64,000 nucleotides of DNA, taken from the NCBI GenBank assembly GCA_019671135.1, contig JAHRHY010000028.1, positions 1 to 64,000 on the forward strand, given 5' to 3'. Every line of letters starts with the position of its first letter. The stretch's first letter is position 1. A program made the translations under genes and the position numbers. Of the stretch, positions 22,225 through 33,440 are shown piece by piece. This DNA is from Linnemannia hyalina. Its lineage: Eukaryota > Mortierellomycota > Mortierellomycetes > Mortierellales > Mortierellaceae. The notes beneath the pieces are model-generated. The model was not told the DNA's origin, ran no database searches, and saw only the letters and a list, made by a program, of their open reading frames with translations.

Positions 22225-23441
22225 CTCCAACCTGGGTGACCTTACCTACCAACACCATCACCGTTGTACCCACCCTCCGTTCCGAGAATGGATTAACACC
22301 CATCTCATCAACTGCATCACTCATCCCAATACCACTCCCATCCCCACTTTTATTCACTCTGGAAATAAAAGCAGAACCACCATCGACTATATTCTATCCT
22401 CTTTTTCTCTCTTCTCTCAGACTTCGAACCCTGAACAGATATGTGGGAGTCCTTTTTCGGACCACGACATGTTGACGCTAACCTTGACTCCCAGCTTAGC
22501 GCCAAGGACGGGTCGTGGACTATGGCGTATGAACACACAGATCCTGGACAACGCTGAGTTCTTATCCGCACTGGACTTACACCTCTCGACCCCGGAAGAG
22601 CCTCAACCGTCCGAGACTCGATAACAACACTGGGACAGAGTCAAGGACGAGATCAAACGTTTCTGCATCAAACAATCAATCTCCACTCGTCGCGAACAAC
22701 ATACAACAATACGCGACCTCAACAACGTTCGCCAGGCCATTCTCTTCGATCTATCTCAATCCTCCGGCACCACCAAAGCCTCTCTTACCCGAGATTTAGA
22801 CGAATTGGAACTCCTCCTCTAACAGCAAACGATAGAAGAACTGGACCTTCACACTCTTCGGTCGGGCACCACCTGGAGAGAGCAAGGGGAGGCTAACACT
22901 GGATACTTTTTCAGGGCGATTGCAGAACGCCGCAGTAAGCGCCTCGTCCCGCGCTACACAGCCCTACAGCAAACTCCTTGACCACAACGGCAGAGGAACG
23001 AGTACAAGTGGCAGCCGAATACTACAAGGAGTTGTACACCCCAGACCCCTCGGACAGAAACGCCACTCAACAACTACTGGATTCTCTTCCTGCCACTTCC
23101 CTCCTCTCCCCCTCGGACAAAGAGACAATGACAGCCAGGATAACAGAGACCGAACTTGAGGCCATTATAGCAAAGACCCCCCTCTCAAGGGCCCCAGGAC
23201 AAGATGGACTACCCTTTGAGCCATATCGCCACATCCTCAAAATCCCCTGGACTCGCCATCTCCTTGTCAACATCCTTAACGACGCCCTACTGGAATCAAC
23301 CTTCCCCCAGTCCTGGCAACACACGGTCATGATCCTGCTTTACAAGAAAGGCGAAGCCTCACGACTGTCCAATTGGCGTCCGCTGTCGCTCATCAACTGC
23401 GACGCCAAGATGTTTACAAAGCTGATCACACTCCGACTCCA
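22225..23441 (+). pseudogene. LINE A endonuclease end and RT N-terminus
   Basis: Frames translate to the end of an AP-like endonuclease (GNKSRTTIDYIL, then SDHDMLTLTL with the SDH catalytic motif), GRGLWRMNTQIL, and WREQGEANTGYFFRAIAERR, all standard LINE landmarks. Two in-frame stops (near 22622 and 22820) and a frame change near 22975 break it. From 22978 the RT begins, reading SRAPGQDGLPFEPY, and it runs to the LTR insertion point. Confidence 0.88.
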
Positions 23442-23966
23442 TGCAACAGGCGAAGACTGGGACAGAGAAGTATAGAACGGGGACGAGAGTTGAAGCAGTG
23501 ATGATTGATGTTATTACTATGATACAACTAAATATATATACAAAGTCGCCAACTAGGTTTCTAGGTGTAGTGTCATACAAAGTCAGAGGTGACAGAGGGT
23601 GACAAGGAATGACTAACTAGAGAGCAATAGTAAACCTAATATGTTGCACCTTCCCCTCTTAAAAAAAAATTCATCAAGTTTCAGGCCATGATCGGCTTGG
23701 ACTTGGTTAAAAAAAATAAATGAAGGGAGTGACCGAAGACAGGAGATGGGAAAGACGCGGAACACGTAAGGGCGTGGGGACAGGGGATACGCGACATACA
23801 CAAGGAACGTGGTGGAGAAGGAGAAATGAGAGAGGTGCGAGGAGAGAGAAAAGAGACAGGGAAAAAGAGATAAATAGAAGAGGCAGAGAGAAGGAAAACA
23901 GAGGAGAGAAGGGGCAAGGGAAAGAGGACAGAGTGGGACTCTGACACTCCTCCTTCTAAAGGAGAC

Positions 23967-24592
23967 CTAGGGGTGGGGCCTCTTCGACCAGTACTCTTGA
24001 AGAGTTTCTCTGTAGGCGTGGAGGGCTTCCTGGTAAAACTTGAGGTGAGGGTCCATTGGCATCGGAGGGACAGGGGTTAGGCGACCAATGTCACCTCGAA
24101 GGCTTTTTTCTTGTTCTCGGAGGTCCACATAGTGTCTTCGGTACCATTCCAGGAGGTTCGGGGATAGGGATGTGTCGCTACACAACGGAGCGGTTTTATA
24201 CATCTCCTGGCGCGTCTCTTGCCACGCAATCTCCAGCTGTGCGAGAAAGCTGCCAACTTGGGTTGGCTGACATGGTCCGAGGTTTTCTTGGGTAGAAAGA
24301 GAAGCCGCATGGACTTGTGGTCTTTCAAGGATTGGTTTTTCGTCGTCTTCGGGATCAAGGTTGATGGTTTGCTGAGTGACGAAGGTGGTGTTGGCTTCGT
24401 CGTTATCGGACGTCGTTTCTTGCTCCTCGGACGGCTTCTGTGCGGCGGGGAAAGTGCTTCGAATGGATGCTGCCTCAGGGTCGTCCTCACCATTAAAGGA
24501 CTTTTGGTGTTGGAGTGAGGCTGTACGACGGTTGGGCTGGGCATCCGGAATGGTCTTGACGGAGGAACTGAAGTGTGCTCGCTTGGCGGACA
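23967..24592 (-). CDS. ORF of unknown function inside the LTR element
   Basis: ATG at 24590-24592 (MSAKRAHFSSSVK) to a stop at 23967-23969, about 208 residues. Hydrophilic, rich in Glu, Gln, Ser and Pro, with a helical C-terminus (YQEALHAYRETLQEYW). The frame stays open upstream to 25001, but that part is low complexity. I do not recognise it. It could be a gag-like protein, or a host gene fragment picked up by the element; the lack of a zinc knuckle argues against a normal gag. Confidence 0.4.
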
Positions 24593-24637
24593 TGGTGGTG
24601 GTCGGTGTTGTGAGAGAGGAAAGGTTGTGTATATGTT

Positions 24638-24668
<31 letters not shown>

Positions 24669-25036
24669 GAATGGGGAAGCAAATGTGTGAATAGCGGTGT
24701 GAACGAAGGTAGGCGAATGAGATGGAGGCAGGGGAATGGAGGCAGGGGAATGGAAGGGTGTAGGGAACAAAGAGAAGAGAAGTGAGAATGGGCAGCTTGT
24801 TGCTTTTGAATGTCGAGCAACGGCGAACTGTCGATGAACTGAGGTCATGTTGGAATGGAACTGGAAGGAAACTGGAAGGGTGTGTGCATGAGGTGAAAGG
24901 ATGATGGTGTGGTTGACTGTGAGGACAAAAGGAGTTTGTGCATGGGGGAGAATGGCGTGCTTGCTGAAGGAGGGAGGAGGGAACAGAGAGTGTTGTTGCA
25001 TGGGGTGGAAGAGAGAATGGCGTGATCAAGGAAAGT

Positions 25037-25233
25037 GTAACGGGATTGGTTAAGAACGATAGGAAAGAAAAGAGAGTTTGCATGAATGGAGAAAAGGGAT
25101 GTGCATGTGAACAATTTTGGTGAGCCGGCTGTAATGAAAGTGTAACGGGATTGGTTAAGAACGACAGGAAGGAAAAGAGAGTTTGCATGAACGAAGAAAA
25201 GGGATGTGCATGTGAACAATTTTGGTGAGCGGG
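25037..25233. repeat. Tandem duplication of about 100 bp in the LTR element
   Basis: GTGTAACGGGATTGGTTAAG through GAACAATTTTGGTGAGC occurs at about 25037-25128 and 25140-25231 with a few differences. Confidence 0.85.
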
Positions 25234-25367
25234 CTGTCTTCCCGCACGCGTGTATATAGAGGGAGTAAGGGATGTGTGCACATAGAGGGAACGCGGTTTG
25301 TGTGCACATAGGGGACATTGCGCGTGACGTCGAATTTGTGGCTGTTTTAGGAACGAGAGATTAACAC

Positions 25368-25788
25368 TCAACTTAACATGTTCATCTCTCTGCACCAACG
25401 ACAGACAACCACATGGTGGATGACTTTTGGATCGGGATTGTTACGGACGGCGGGCAGCATGGACATACGATCGAAGTGGACTGGGGTTGACGGTTCCGGA
25501 TTCAATGGACGCACTATCCTTGACGATGGTTTTGGTGATTTCGACGAAGGATGGAGGACTTGAGCCAGAATCAATTGTCTTCTTGTGGTCGAGATGACAT
25601 AGGGGATGGCAGGGGTCGGTTGGCATCGTAGGGCAGATTGGCTGAATGGACGGAAGGAGTGTGACGGACGAAGGTATTGACATATCCATGGGCAGCGATA
25701 CCATGGACAAGGAAATGGAATAAGATATGTTGACTGAAGGCAATCGAACAGATGAGAGGGCTGGACTGGGCGCATCAACTGTTGGCAA
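25368..25788 (-). CDS. Second unknown ORF region in the LTR element
   Basis: Two overlapping minus-strand frames are open here (one from an ATG at 25786-25788, MPTVDAPSPALSS; another continuing from the repeat-rich region to a stop at 25368). Both are Ser/Pro-rich without a recognisable domain, and only one can be coding. I list the region because it precedes the other ORF in the element's own orientation. Confidence 0.25.
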
Positions 25789-26039
25789 CCCGACAAACGA
25801 GGGGATTGGGAATGACGCATCCGTGGAGAAGATATCACGAACGATGTCAAGGAGGCGGACGAAACGAGGCTTGGAATATAAGACAGGATATAGAACAGGA
25901 GACTGATTGCTAAGAAGACTGGGAGCATGGAAGGCTCAGTACGAGGAAGGCTGAGTACAAGGAAGACTGAAACAAGGGACGGTTGAGCACGAGGACGGCT
26001 GAGCACAAGGGAGCATGGAATAAGGGAAACTGAGAACAG

Positions 26040-26345
26040 AGGAAGCTGTGACTGGGAAACTGGGAACAGGGGAAACTGGGAACAGGGGAAACTGAGAACA
26101 GGGGAAACTGGGGACAGGGGAAACTGAGAACAGGGGAAACTGGGGACAGGGGAAACTGAGAACAGGGAAACTGGGAACAGGGGAAACTGAGAACAGGGAA
26201 ACTGGGAACAGGGGAAACTGAGAACAGGGAAACTGGGAACAGGGGAAACTGAGAACAGGGAAACTGGGAACAGTGGAAACTGAGAACAGGGGAAACTGGG
26301 GATAGGGGAAACTGAGAACAGGGAAACTGGGAACAGAGGAGACTG
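26040..26345. repeat. Minisatellite of about 16 bp in the LTR element
   Basis: About twenty tandem units of the type GGGGAAACTGAGAACA / GGGAAACTGGGAACA. The array creates a long artificial open frame on the minus strand. Confidence 0.95.
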
Positions 26346-26941
26346 AGTGCAGAGGAGACTAATAGCTGGAAAGACTAAGGACGATGAAGAATGTCGAGAG
26401 CCAAGAGGGGCATGTTGGGAGACGATAAAGAAAGGGGCGAGGGCGAGGGATGGAGGAAGAGGGAGACAAGGCTGGGAGGCTAAGATACTGGTCGCTAATG
26501 CGCTAATGAGTAAGATCAAGGGACCTTTCTTAACTCTAGAGAAACAGCTCTTAGTCGGCAACGAAGGGCGATAAGGGCGAGGACTCCACCGATGGATGTA
26601 GGTGTAGACTCCCTTTCCCCTCAACAAAAAAAATGTGGAGAGGGGGAGGTAAAATAAAAATAAAAATAAAAATAAAGATAAAATGGGAGGGCGGTGATGG
26701 ATCGGTGTAACCTTTGCTACCATGCAACAGGCGAAGACTGGGACAGAGAAGTATAGAACGGGGACGAGAGTTGAAGCAGTGATGATTGATGTTATTACTA
26801 TGATACAACTAAATATATATACAAAGTCGCCAACTAGGTTTCTAGGTGTAGTGTCATACAAAGTCAGAGGTGACAGAGGGTGACAAGGAATGACTAACTA
26901 GAGAGCAATAGTAAACCTAATATGTTGCACTCCAACCTTAC

Positions 26942-28951
26942 ATGCGCACTTTAACGGGCCAGCACCAGACAGGATTTACGGCTGGTCGGCATATTGCCGA
27001 CAATGGCATGGTCCTTAACAATCTCCGCGACTACTGCAGGAACAGGAAGCTGAAGCATGTTGGAGTTCTACTGGACCAGGAGAAGGCCTATGATAGGGTC
27101 CATCCAGACTACCTGGAGATGGCGATGGAGAGATTTGGCTTCCCCCAACAAGTCATCAGGAGTATCTTGACCCTTTTTTTTTCCACTCAAATATCTCTCA
27201 ACATCAACGGCTATATCTCGGACCCGATCTCTCAGTCCAGAGGCCTCCACCAGGGCGACCCGCTATCCCCCCTCCTCTTCAATCTAGCGTTTGAACCACT
27301 ACTCGCCCATATCCAATCTTTACCTCTCATTCAAGGAATCAACATACCACAACGCCCAGAGCCAGTCAAACTGGGAGCCTACGCTGACGACCTTATGACG
27401 CTCGTCGCTTCAGTACAGGAATGGGAGACTTTGGATGGGGCTCTACGTTTATATAGGAACGCCTCAAACGCACGGGTCAACCTTAACAAAACGGTTGCCT
27501 TTCCAATGTCTACCTACTCAGACTCGACCCTCAAGGCACACCTCATCTCCCTCCACCTACAATGGCATGACGGCACAACAAAGGAAGCACTCACCTACCT
27601 TGGCTTTCCAATATTTTTTTGCAGAGAGCAGGCAACAACATTCTGGAACAAAATACTCGGCAAAATCAAGGCAGGGATCGACATGCATTCAGCTCGTTCC
27701 CTTTCAGTCCTAGGACGCGCTACCATCGTCAATGCCCTTATCCTCTCCCGCATTTGGCACATCGCGTGGGTTACCCCATTTCCCACCTCCTTCCTATCCA
27801 AAGTCAGACAAGCCATCACACGATTTGTTTGCCCCTTCAAACCATCAGCATCATGGAAGGTCATCACCTCCCCTAGACACAACGGCGGTCTTGGAGTTAT
27901 TGATCCGGCCAAGCAGCAGCAGACCTTCCTCATCAAGCACCTTCGCAACGCCACAACTACGTCAGTATCCTGGGGGAAGGATATTGTACTGGATCTCATT
28001 CTATGGAAGACGAAGTCCACCCACCGTCTATCCTTTATGCTGAACCCCCAAGAGAACCAACTCCACCAACAACTTAAACATTTCCCCCACCTTCTGCAGC
28101 TAGTCAAAGCGGCCAGCACACTCCCCCCGCTCAAGACACCCACCATGCAAGCAGGACTTCCAGATTCGACCACTTTTCTGGAAAGCCCGCTGGAATGGTG
28201 GTTCCCTTCGATAGGTAATGACAACACCACTCTCACCGCACGGATTGGAGACCTGTTCGAGTTGGAGATAGACGGGAATAACAAGTTCAAGGTGGCATAC
28301 AAGCGCCGACTCTCCCGGAAATCGAAGTGTATAAGAGACGAACTCATTACACAACTTGCAGGAACTAATACTCGGCGGATGTCACAAGCATACCTGGACG
28401 CGATACAGACACCGCATGCTGGAGTCGTCGGAGATCGCCTGGCTCAGAGAATACGCTCACTCATCCTCCTCGACAACGGCAAGACAAAGGTAACTTTAGG
28501 GACTGCCTCCACCAGACAGATCCGACAGTACCTGTCCCCGACTCCCGAACCCGAACCTCCCCCGACCCCCTCGACGATGCACCCTGAATCCGGCACCAAG
28601 TCCCAATGGCGCAAGTTCTGGAAAACCAAGATTCCACATAGAGCCAGCACTTTCTGGTGGCGATACAAGCGTGACATTATCCCATGTGGCACGTTTCGGG
28701 CCCACAGGTGGAAACAGGACGCCCATTGTGACGCTCAGGGATGCAGGGAAAGAAAGGCGGACAAGAACCACCATGTCTTCGGATGCAAGGGCAAGTACCT
28801 AGCATGGCAGTTCATTTTGCGAGAATACACGGACAAGCCCACATGGTCCGATGAAGATCTCCATACTTTGCTCTCCTTTAAACCCCCCATCTTTTCCATT
28901 AAGCCCAAATACACATCACCCCTCCACAATTGCTGGCGTGCTGCCTTATAG
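26942..28951 (+). pseudogene. LINE A reverse transcriptase and C-terminal domain
   Basis: A 669-codon open frame continuing the RT from the other side of the LTR insertion. Motifs in order: HQTGFTAGRHIADN (about residue 10), LDQEKAYDRVHPDYL, GLHQGDPLSPLLFNLAFEPL, and the catalytic AYADDLMTL (about residue 143), then the thumb region, and at the C-terminus the C2HC knuckle CDAQGCRERKADKNHHVFGC. Family role: target-primed reverse transcription. This 3' part is free of stops; the 5' part is broken, so the copy is dead but was probably active not long ago. Confidence 0.92.
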
Positions 28952-29121
28952 GTATAAACACAGCAAACACCATCCTCTTCCTCCACAAACACACACAGTC
29001 ATCGGAGGATATCTCTGACTGTATTTCCATAGAAATTAAGAAAGCCATAGCGCAAAACGTCTACATCTTCAACCATACGGCAACAAGCCACAAATAAAAC
29101 CTTAGAAAATCAAAAAAAAAA

Positions 29122-29582
29122 GGATTAATATATTCTCACAGGGCTGTGTGGCCTTATTCTCACAGGGTAATATCACATCCATCAATGTAAAGTCCAAAAA
29201 CGCAATATGAAGTAGCCCTTTCACTTTAGATACCTATTGTGCCTCATAAAGAGGTGCATCGATTGGTATAAGAATGGACATGATTGGGGTTCTGGTTCAA
29301 TGAAATATTGGCATCAAAGTCTTTGTCAATTATAGGACCATTAGATGGTCAAAAAAGTTAAATTTGGTCGAAGAAAGCAGGAGTATGAAGGTGGTAGGCC
29401 ATGGCAACAATAGTTAGGATGGCTTCAGAGAGTCTTGAAGTGATTGCGAGCAGTTTGAGAAAAAAAAGTAGAGAAACTGTTTTTGCACAAAGACCATGTC
29501 ACCTTCTTCATGCTAAGCCCATGTAAATTTTTAGGACCCTGTGAGAATAAGACTTCATAGGGCTGTGAGAATAACTTCATCC
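29122..29582. mobile_element. 461-bp inverted-repeat element, copy 2
   Basis: Reverse orientation relative to copy 1; begins GGATTAATATATTCTCACAG directly after the LINE A poly-A and ends AACTTCATCC. Same length as the other two copies. Confidence 0.85.
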
Positions 29583-29865
29583 ATTTAATAACCAATTATC
29601 TTTACTTACTGGATTGCTCTGCATCTCCTAGCTGCCTCGATGAGTATCCATGAACTTGGTAGCTTGTAGGCCGCAATCTGTCTTGAGCCAAGTCAGCCAC
29701 TTTCTCAGTAACATGCTATAGTAGTAAGAAGAAAATATTGTGAGTACAGATGGATCGAATTATCATTAGTAAAAAGTAACGGATGAACGAACGAGCGAAC
29801 GAACGAATGAAACATAATAAATCGCGATCACTCATGAACCACATTTATTATTTTCCACTTTCCAG

Positions 29866-32800
29866 CGGCCCATTCGACGTTCACCCAACAAGACTTACAT
29901 CGACTCAGAGTTGCAAACCATAAAAGCGATTTTTGCTGGCCGGCAGTTCAAGGTCGCGGTTGCTACAACACCATCACAGCCATCTGACCATACAAGCTCA
30001 ACCAACTGCTCGATCCAAAAGTCTTCCGATCTAGCAGCGTTGCTTGAAAGGCTGCGTGTTCTTCGCCAGCGATTAAACGAGAACAAGAAAAGGTAAGGAG
30101 TTGTTCCAACGGCGATAACTTAACTGTAATTAAATGAATGAATTGTATTCTAACCTTTGTTTTTCTTCTGTGATTCTTTTGTAGTCTCGTTGCCGATCAA
30201 CTGGTGCAACAGACGGATGTATTTAACCGGTACGCCACCGTGGACCGTCCGCCAGATCAGCGGCCTCCTCCTCCTCATTCATCAGGGAGAAGATACAAGC
30301 ACCGCCAACGATATGCTATCAAGACCCGCTCTCAGGTTGTGAAGCATGAGCCACCAGAAGCCATGAAACAGAACCAATGGAAACCATACAAGTCGGCCCC
30401 TGATTCTCCGTTGGAACCGCAGTCTGCCGTCTCTTCATCGAAACCTAAGTCACCGAAACGTCTGCCGTCTGCGGAGGGTATGGACAAGAAGGATCTGGTT
30501 AATGCCATGGCAAGGGACCACCCCATGCGAACACTTGACATTGGCACCGTCAATGCCAACGCAACCAGAGGCCTGAACAGGGAATTTGGTCCAGAAGGCT
30601 CGTCTGTTTATCTTCCGAGGGTCAAGATCGCCCTTCGAGATATTGCCCATCAGTCGTCTCATGTCAAGCGGGTTTGTCAGAGGGCTATTGGCTTGTATCT
30701 GGAGCGCCTTGCACTCTCCATAAACGAGTCAGTGGTGCCAGCATTGCCAATGGTCATGGATGTGGTGGGGACCATCGAGTCCGTCCAGCCCCTTCAACAG
30801 CAACCCCTTCAACAGCAACCCCTTCAGAAGCAGGCGAGTAAGCTTCATGCTGAAGATCGCTTAATTCTCGATAAGCTATGCCCAAAGTTCACCGCCAAGG
30901 ACATTGCTGACGGCAGAAACATCAACGACGGCACAACAGAGGATCTCACCAAGCCCGATGATTCTGAGCACGATGAAACATTGGACAAAAAGAACGAACC
31001 CCTCCAGTACTTGATGTGTCTGTTGAATGCCATGTACTCTGGCAAACTGCCTAAAAGGCAGAAGGGGAAGGAAAAGGGGGGTGCACCCTCAATTGACAGT
31101 CCAAGCGCAGTCTGCACTTTTATCGAACGAGCCCGGGATTTTCTGCCAGCAATCACGAAGGACGGGGACGGGTTAGAAAGGGACTTTGCGGGTTCGAGCT
31201 TTTTACGATCAACCGCCTTGCAACTGTCGGTTGAGCTGAAGAAGCACTACAGGAATGGTTCGACGGACCTTTGCGAAAAGGTAAAGATCGTTTGAATGCG
31301 AAAAAAATTACTATTGAATCCTTTGTTTAGACTTGGACGAACGCTGTTATTGACGCTCTTCCGTTTTTTCTATAAAAAAAGATTGCCCTCCTCAAGACGA
31401 AGAAGCTCCTGCCACTCGAAGCAAGGGATTGCGTCGATCCCGACATCACTGCATTTGAGAATTTCGTCCTTTTGAACAGGGTATGCGGCTGCCCCCGTTC
31501 ATTAGTGCCGATGTCGTCTTTTGAAAACAAGTTTATCACTGTCTCCGAGTTGGAACTTACAAGGATCTTTTGGCGGGATCCGATGTTAAAGACAGTGCTT
31601 CAATCCTACGCATGGCCCGACTTTCCAAGTATCGAATACGCCGACCAAGTGTCTCAGACTGATGTCGGAATGTGGCTCTCTAGAGCAGTACCCGGTTGCC
31701 TTATCACGAAGTTACTCACTGACATTGGGGGATACTCGGAGGTGGAACGGAAAAAGCTGCGGAGCTACTCCCGGTCGACTCGCCTGATGCCTCTTGAAGA
31801 TACAAGACGACACATACAACAAATCCGACATGCTGACTTCCAGCCCACATCATACACGGACAAGGGCTATGTCCTCCATGGATCCATTCGGACTGATGGT
31901 TTCCGTCTCCAGCTCATCGCCTTCAAAATGAACGAGCTGCATTCCGTCAAGTACCGACAGTTACCGGCGGATCGACTCCCGAATCGTCTCACTTCCACTG
32001 TTGCCGGCACGGACTACTTTCTGACGGAGATTCGGAACGTGGTGTCTACCCCGCAGGACGTTGTCGACCTCTGGGGATGTGATCCGAAAAGAATCAAGAT
32101 TCTCGGTATCGACTTGGGACAGGCGTTTGTGGTGGGAGCAAGCGCTTTATTACCCTCTCGCAACAAGCACCTTGACGCGGAAGGAGGTCCAGAGGGAGCC
32201 CAGAAGGATCCATTGGTCAAGCAACCTACGACAAAGTATTTCAACCTCGCAGTCAAGCAGAAAGCGGTGTATCAACCTACCCTCAAGCACCGGCGTTGGT
32301 TAGAGCAGAGAAAGGCACAGCCGCTCGAGGGGGGAGGATCCATCTGCCAGATTGAGACCAGTCTGCCCGCTCGCTTTGGTCCTGATGCGAGTATTGCCGA
32401 GTACACAACAAGGATGCAGGAGGTGGAGGCCCAGCTGGGTTCCTTTTATGGTAGTGTTGTCTTGAAGAAGCATCGGTGGAACGCCAGGAAGGCTCGCGAC
32501 GAGGAGTACCGTCTGATTGCCAATCGTTTGCTCGAGATGGTTGGAGGATCATTGGGAGCCAAGAGAAAGGAGAGCAACAAGATCGTCATTGGAGTTGGCC
32601 TGGGGCAGTTCTCTTCCAGGATCAGGCTCTTGTCGCTGCACGAGTCTTTTGAGTCGTACTTTATTCAAAAAGTAAGTACGCTGAACTATTACTCTTCGCC
32701 TTCTGTTATCGTTGGGAAATGCAGCATGCGGAGACTAACTATGTTATATTTTGTTCTTTTCTCTATTAGGCACGATCGCTTGGATACATTGTTGTCGGTG

Positions 32801-33144
32801 TAAACGAGTATTACACTTCAAAGAAGTGCCCAACTTGTGGAGAGTTCGTTGGCCAAGTGGATCTCCGGCGCCTGTACTATTCAGAGTGCAAAAAGTACAT
32901 GCATCGAGACGTGATGGCCGGTCACAATATCTGTAATGTCATTCGTGGCCACCTCCTCAAGCAAGAGCGACCGCGCTACCTCCAGCCCAAGGACATTGAT
33001 GGCAATTATCCCTGGGAAGAGAAACAGAGTTTCAGGCCCCGCCCTGGGGGGTCTGGTGCTGGTGGGCACAAGGGCAAAGGGGTCAAACGAAAGGCGACTG
33101 ACGAGGGAACGGATTCCAGTCAATTCAGGAGAGTATCAGTGTAG
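29866..33144 (+). CDS. Fanzor-type (TnpB-like) RNA-guided nuclease homologue
   Basis: Exons I can support: 29866-30092, 30185-31280, 31382-32671 (start uncertain) and 32770-33144, all phase-consistent, at least 990 residues; the first exon(s) and ATG are not found. The N-terminal half is basic and linker-rich. The C-terminal RuvC fold has KILGIDLGQAFVVG (Asp codon 32111-32113), IVIGVGLGQFSSR, VNEYYTSKKCPTCG (Glu codon 32806-32808, at the alternative position typical of Fanzors) and HRDVMAGHNI (Asp codon 32908-32910). Known members bind an RNA made from their 3' region and cut matching DNA in the nucleus. Oddities: the ribbon's third Cys is Tyr (codon 32878-32880), and if the intron at 31281 ends at 31330, an in-frame TAA (31373-31375) follows; ending it at 31381 avoids the stop. 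A Crypton lies 3 kb downstream on the same strand. Confidence 0.85.
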
Positions 33145-33212
33145 TTTTCTATTTAGATCATTTGTGTATAAGCAAATACATATGATCGAGTTTGGGTTCG
33201 GGAGAACGCACG

Positions 33213-33274
33213 ACTACTCACTTCGGTGACGTAGTTTGCGTTTGGCGTACGACTTGTCACTTCGGTGACGTAGT
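33213..33274 (+). ncRNA. Two UUCG hairpins after the Fanzor stop; candidate guide RNA scaffold
   Basis: TCACTTCGGTGA (33218-33229) and GTCACTTCGGTGAC (33256-33269) are C(UUCG)G-capped hairpins. The first is extended by ACTAC/GTAGT with one bulged base. They lie 70-130 bases after the stop codon, within a direct repeat (CGACT..TCACTTCGGTGACGTAGTT). Fanzor and TnpB guide RNAs come from the region at and beyond the 3' end of the gene, so these are candidates for its structured part. Function is inferred only from position and fold. Confidence 0.4.
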
Positions 33275-33440
33275 TGATGCGCCCATTGTCCTGGAACCAG
33301 TCCCTACGTGGGGGCATGGAGACATCCTGTTGTTTTGCAACTACTCTTTCTTCCTCCCTCGCTGAAATATGTCAAGGACCCAAGGCGGATAGCATTACGT
33401 AAGTTCTCCTGGTTGATTGTTACTTTCTTTCGTTTGGCGG

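Larger units (their letters stand above)
23442..26929 (-). mobile_element. LTR retrotransposon, young, non-autonomous, TSD CTCCA
   Basis: Two 207-bp LTRs (23442-23648 and 26723-26929) look identical by eye. CTCCA flanks the whole (23437-23441 and 26930-26934). On the minus strand a PBS-like TGGTAGCAAAGGTTACACC follows the 5' LTR (26722-26704) and a purine tract AAGAGGGGAAGG precedes the 3' LTR. No gag, protease, RT or integrase is visible in 3.1 kb of interior, so it must have been moved by another element's enzymes. Confidence 0.95.
22225..29121 (+). mobile_element. LINE family A, copy 2, split by an LTR retrotransposon
   Basis: A non-LTR retrotransposon reading rightward: endonuclease end, reverse transcriptase, C-terminal knuckle and poly-A at about 29112-29121. 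It is interrupted at 23441/26930 by the LTR element at 23442-26929. Without that insert the element is about 3.4 kb, missing only the endonuclease N-terminus. The 461-bp inverted-repeat element follows its poly-A with no gap, as in copy 1. Confidence 0.93.

Noticed and set aside
24493..26861. Long minus-strand frames of 301 and 497 codons
   Set aside because: They run through a minisatellite, an A/T-run and LTR sequence; composition is Ser/Pro/Phe-rich from the repeats, not from a protein family.
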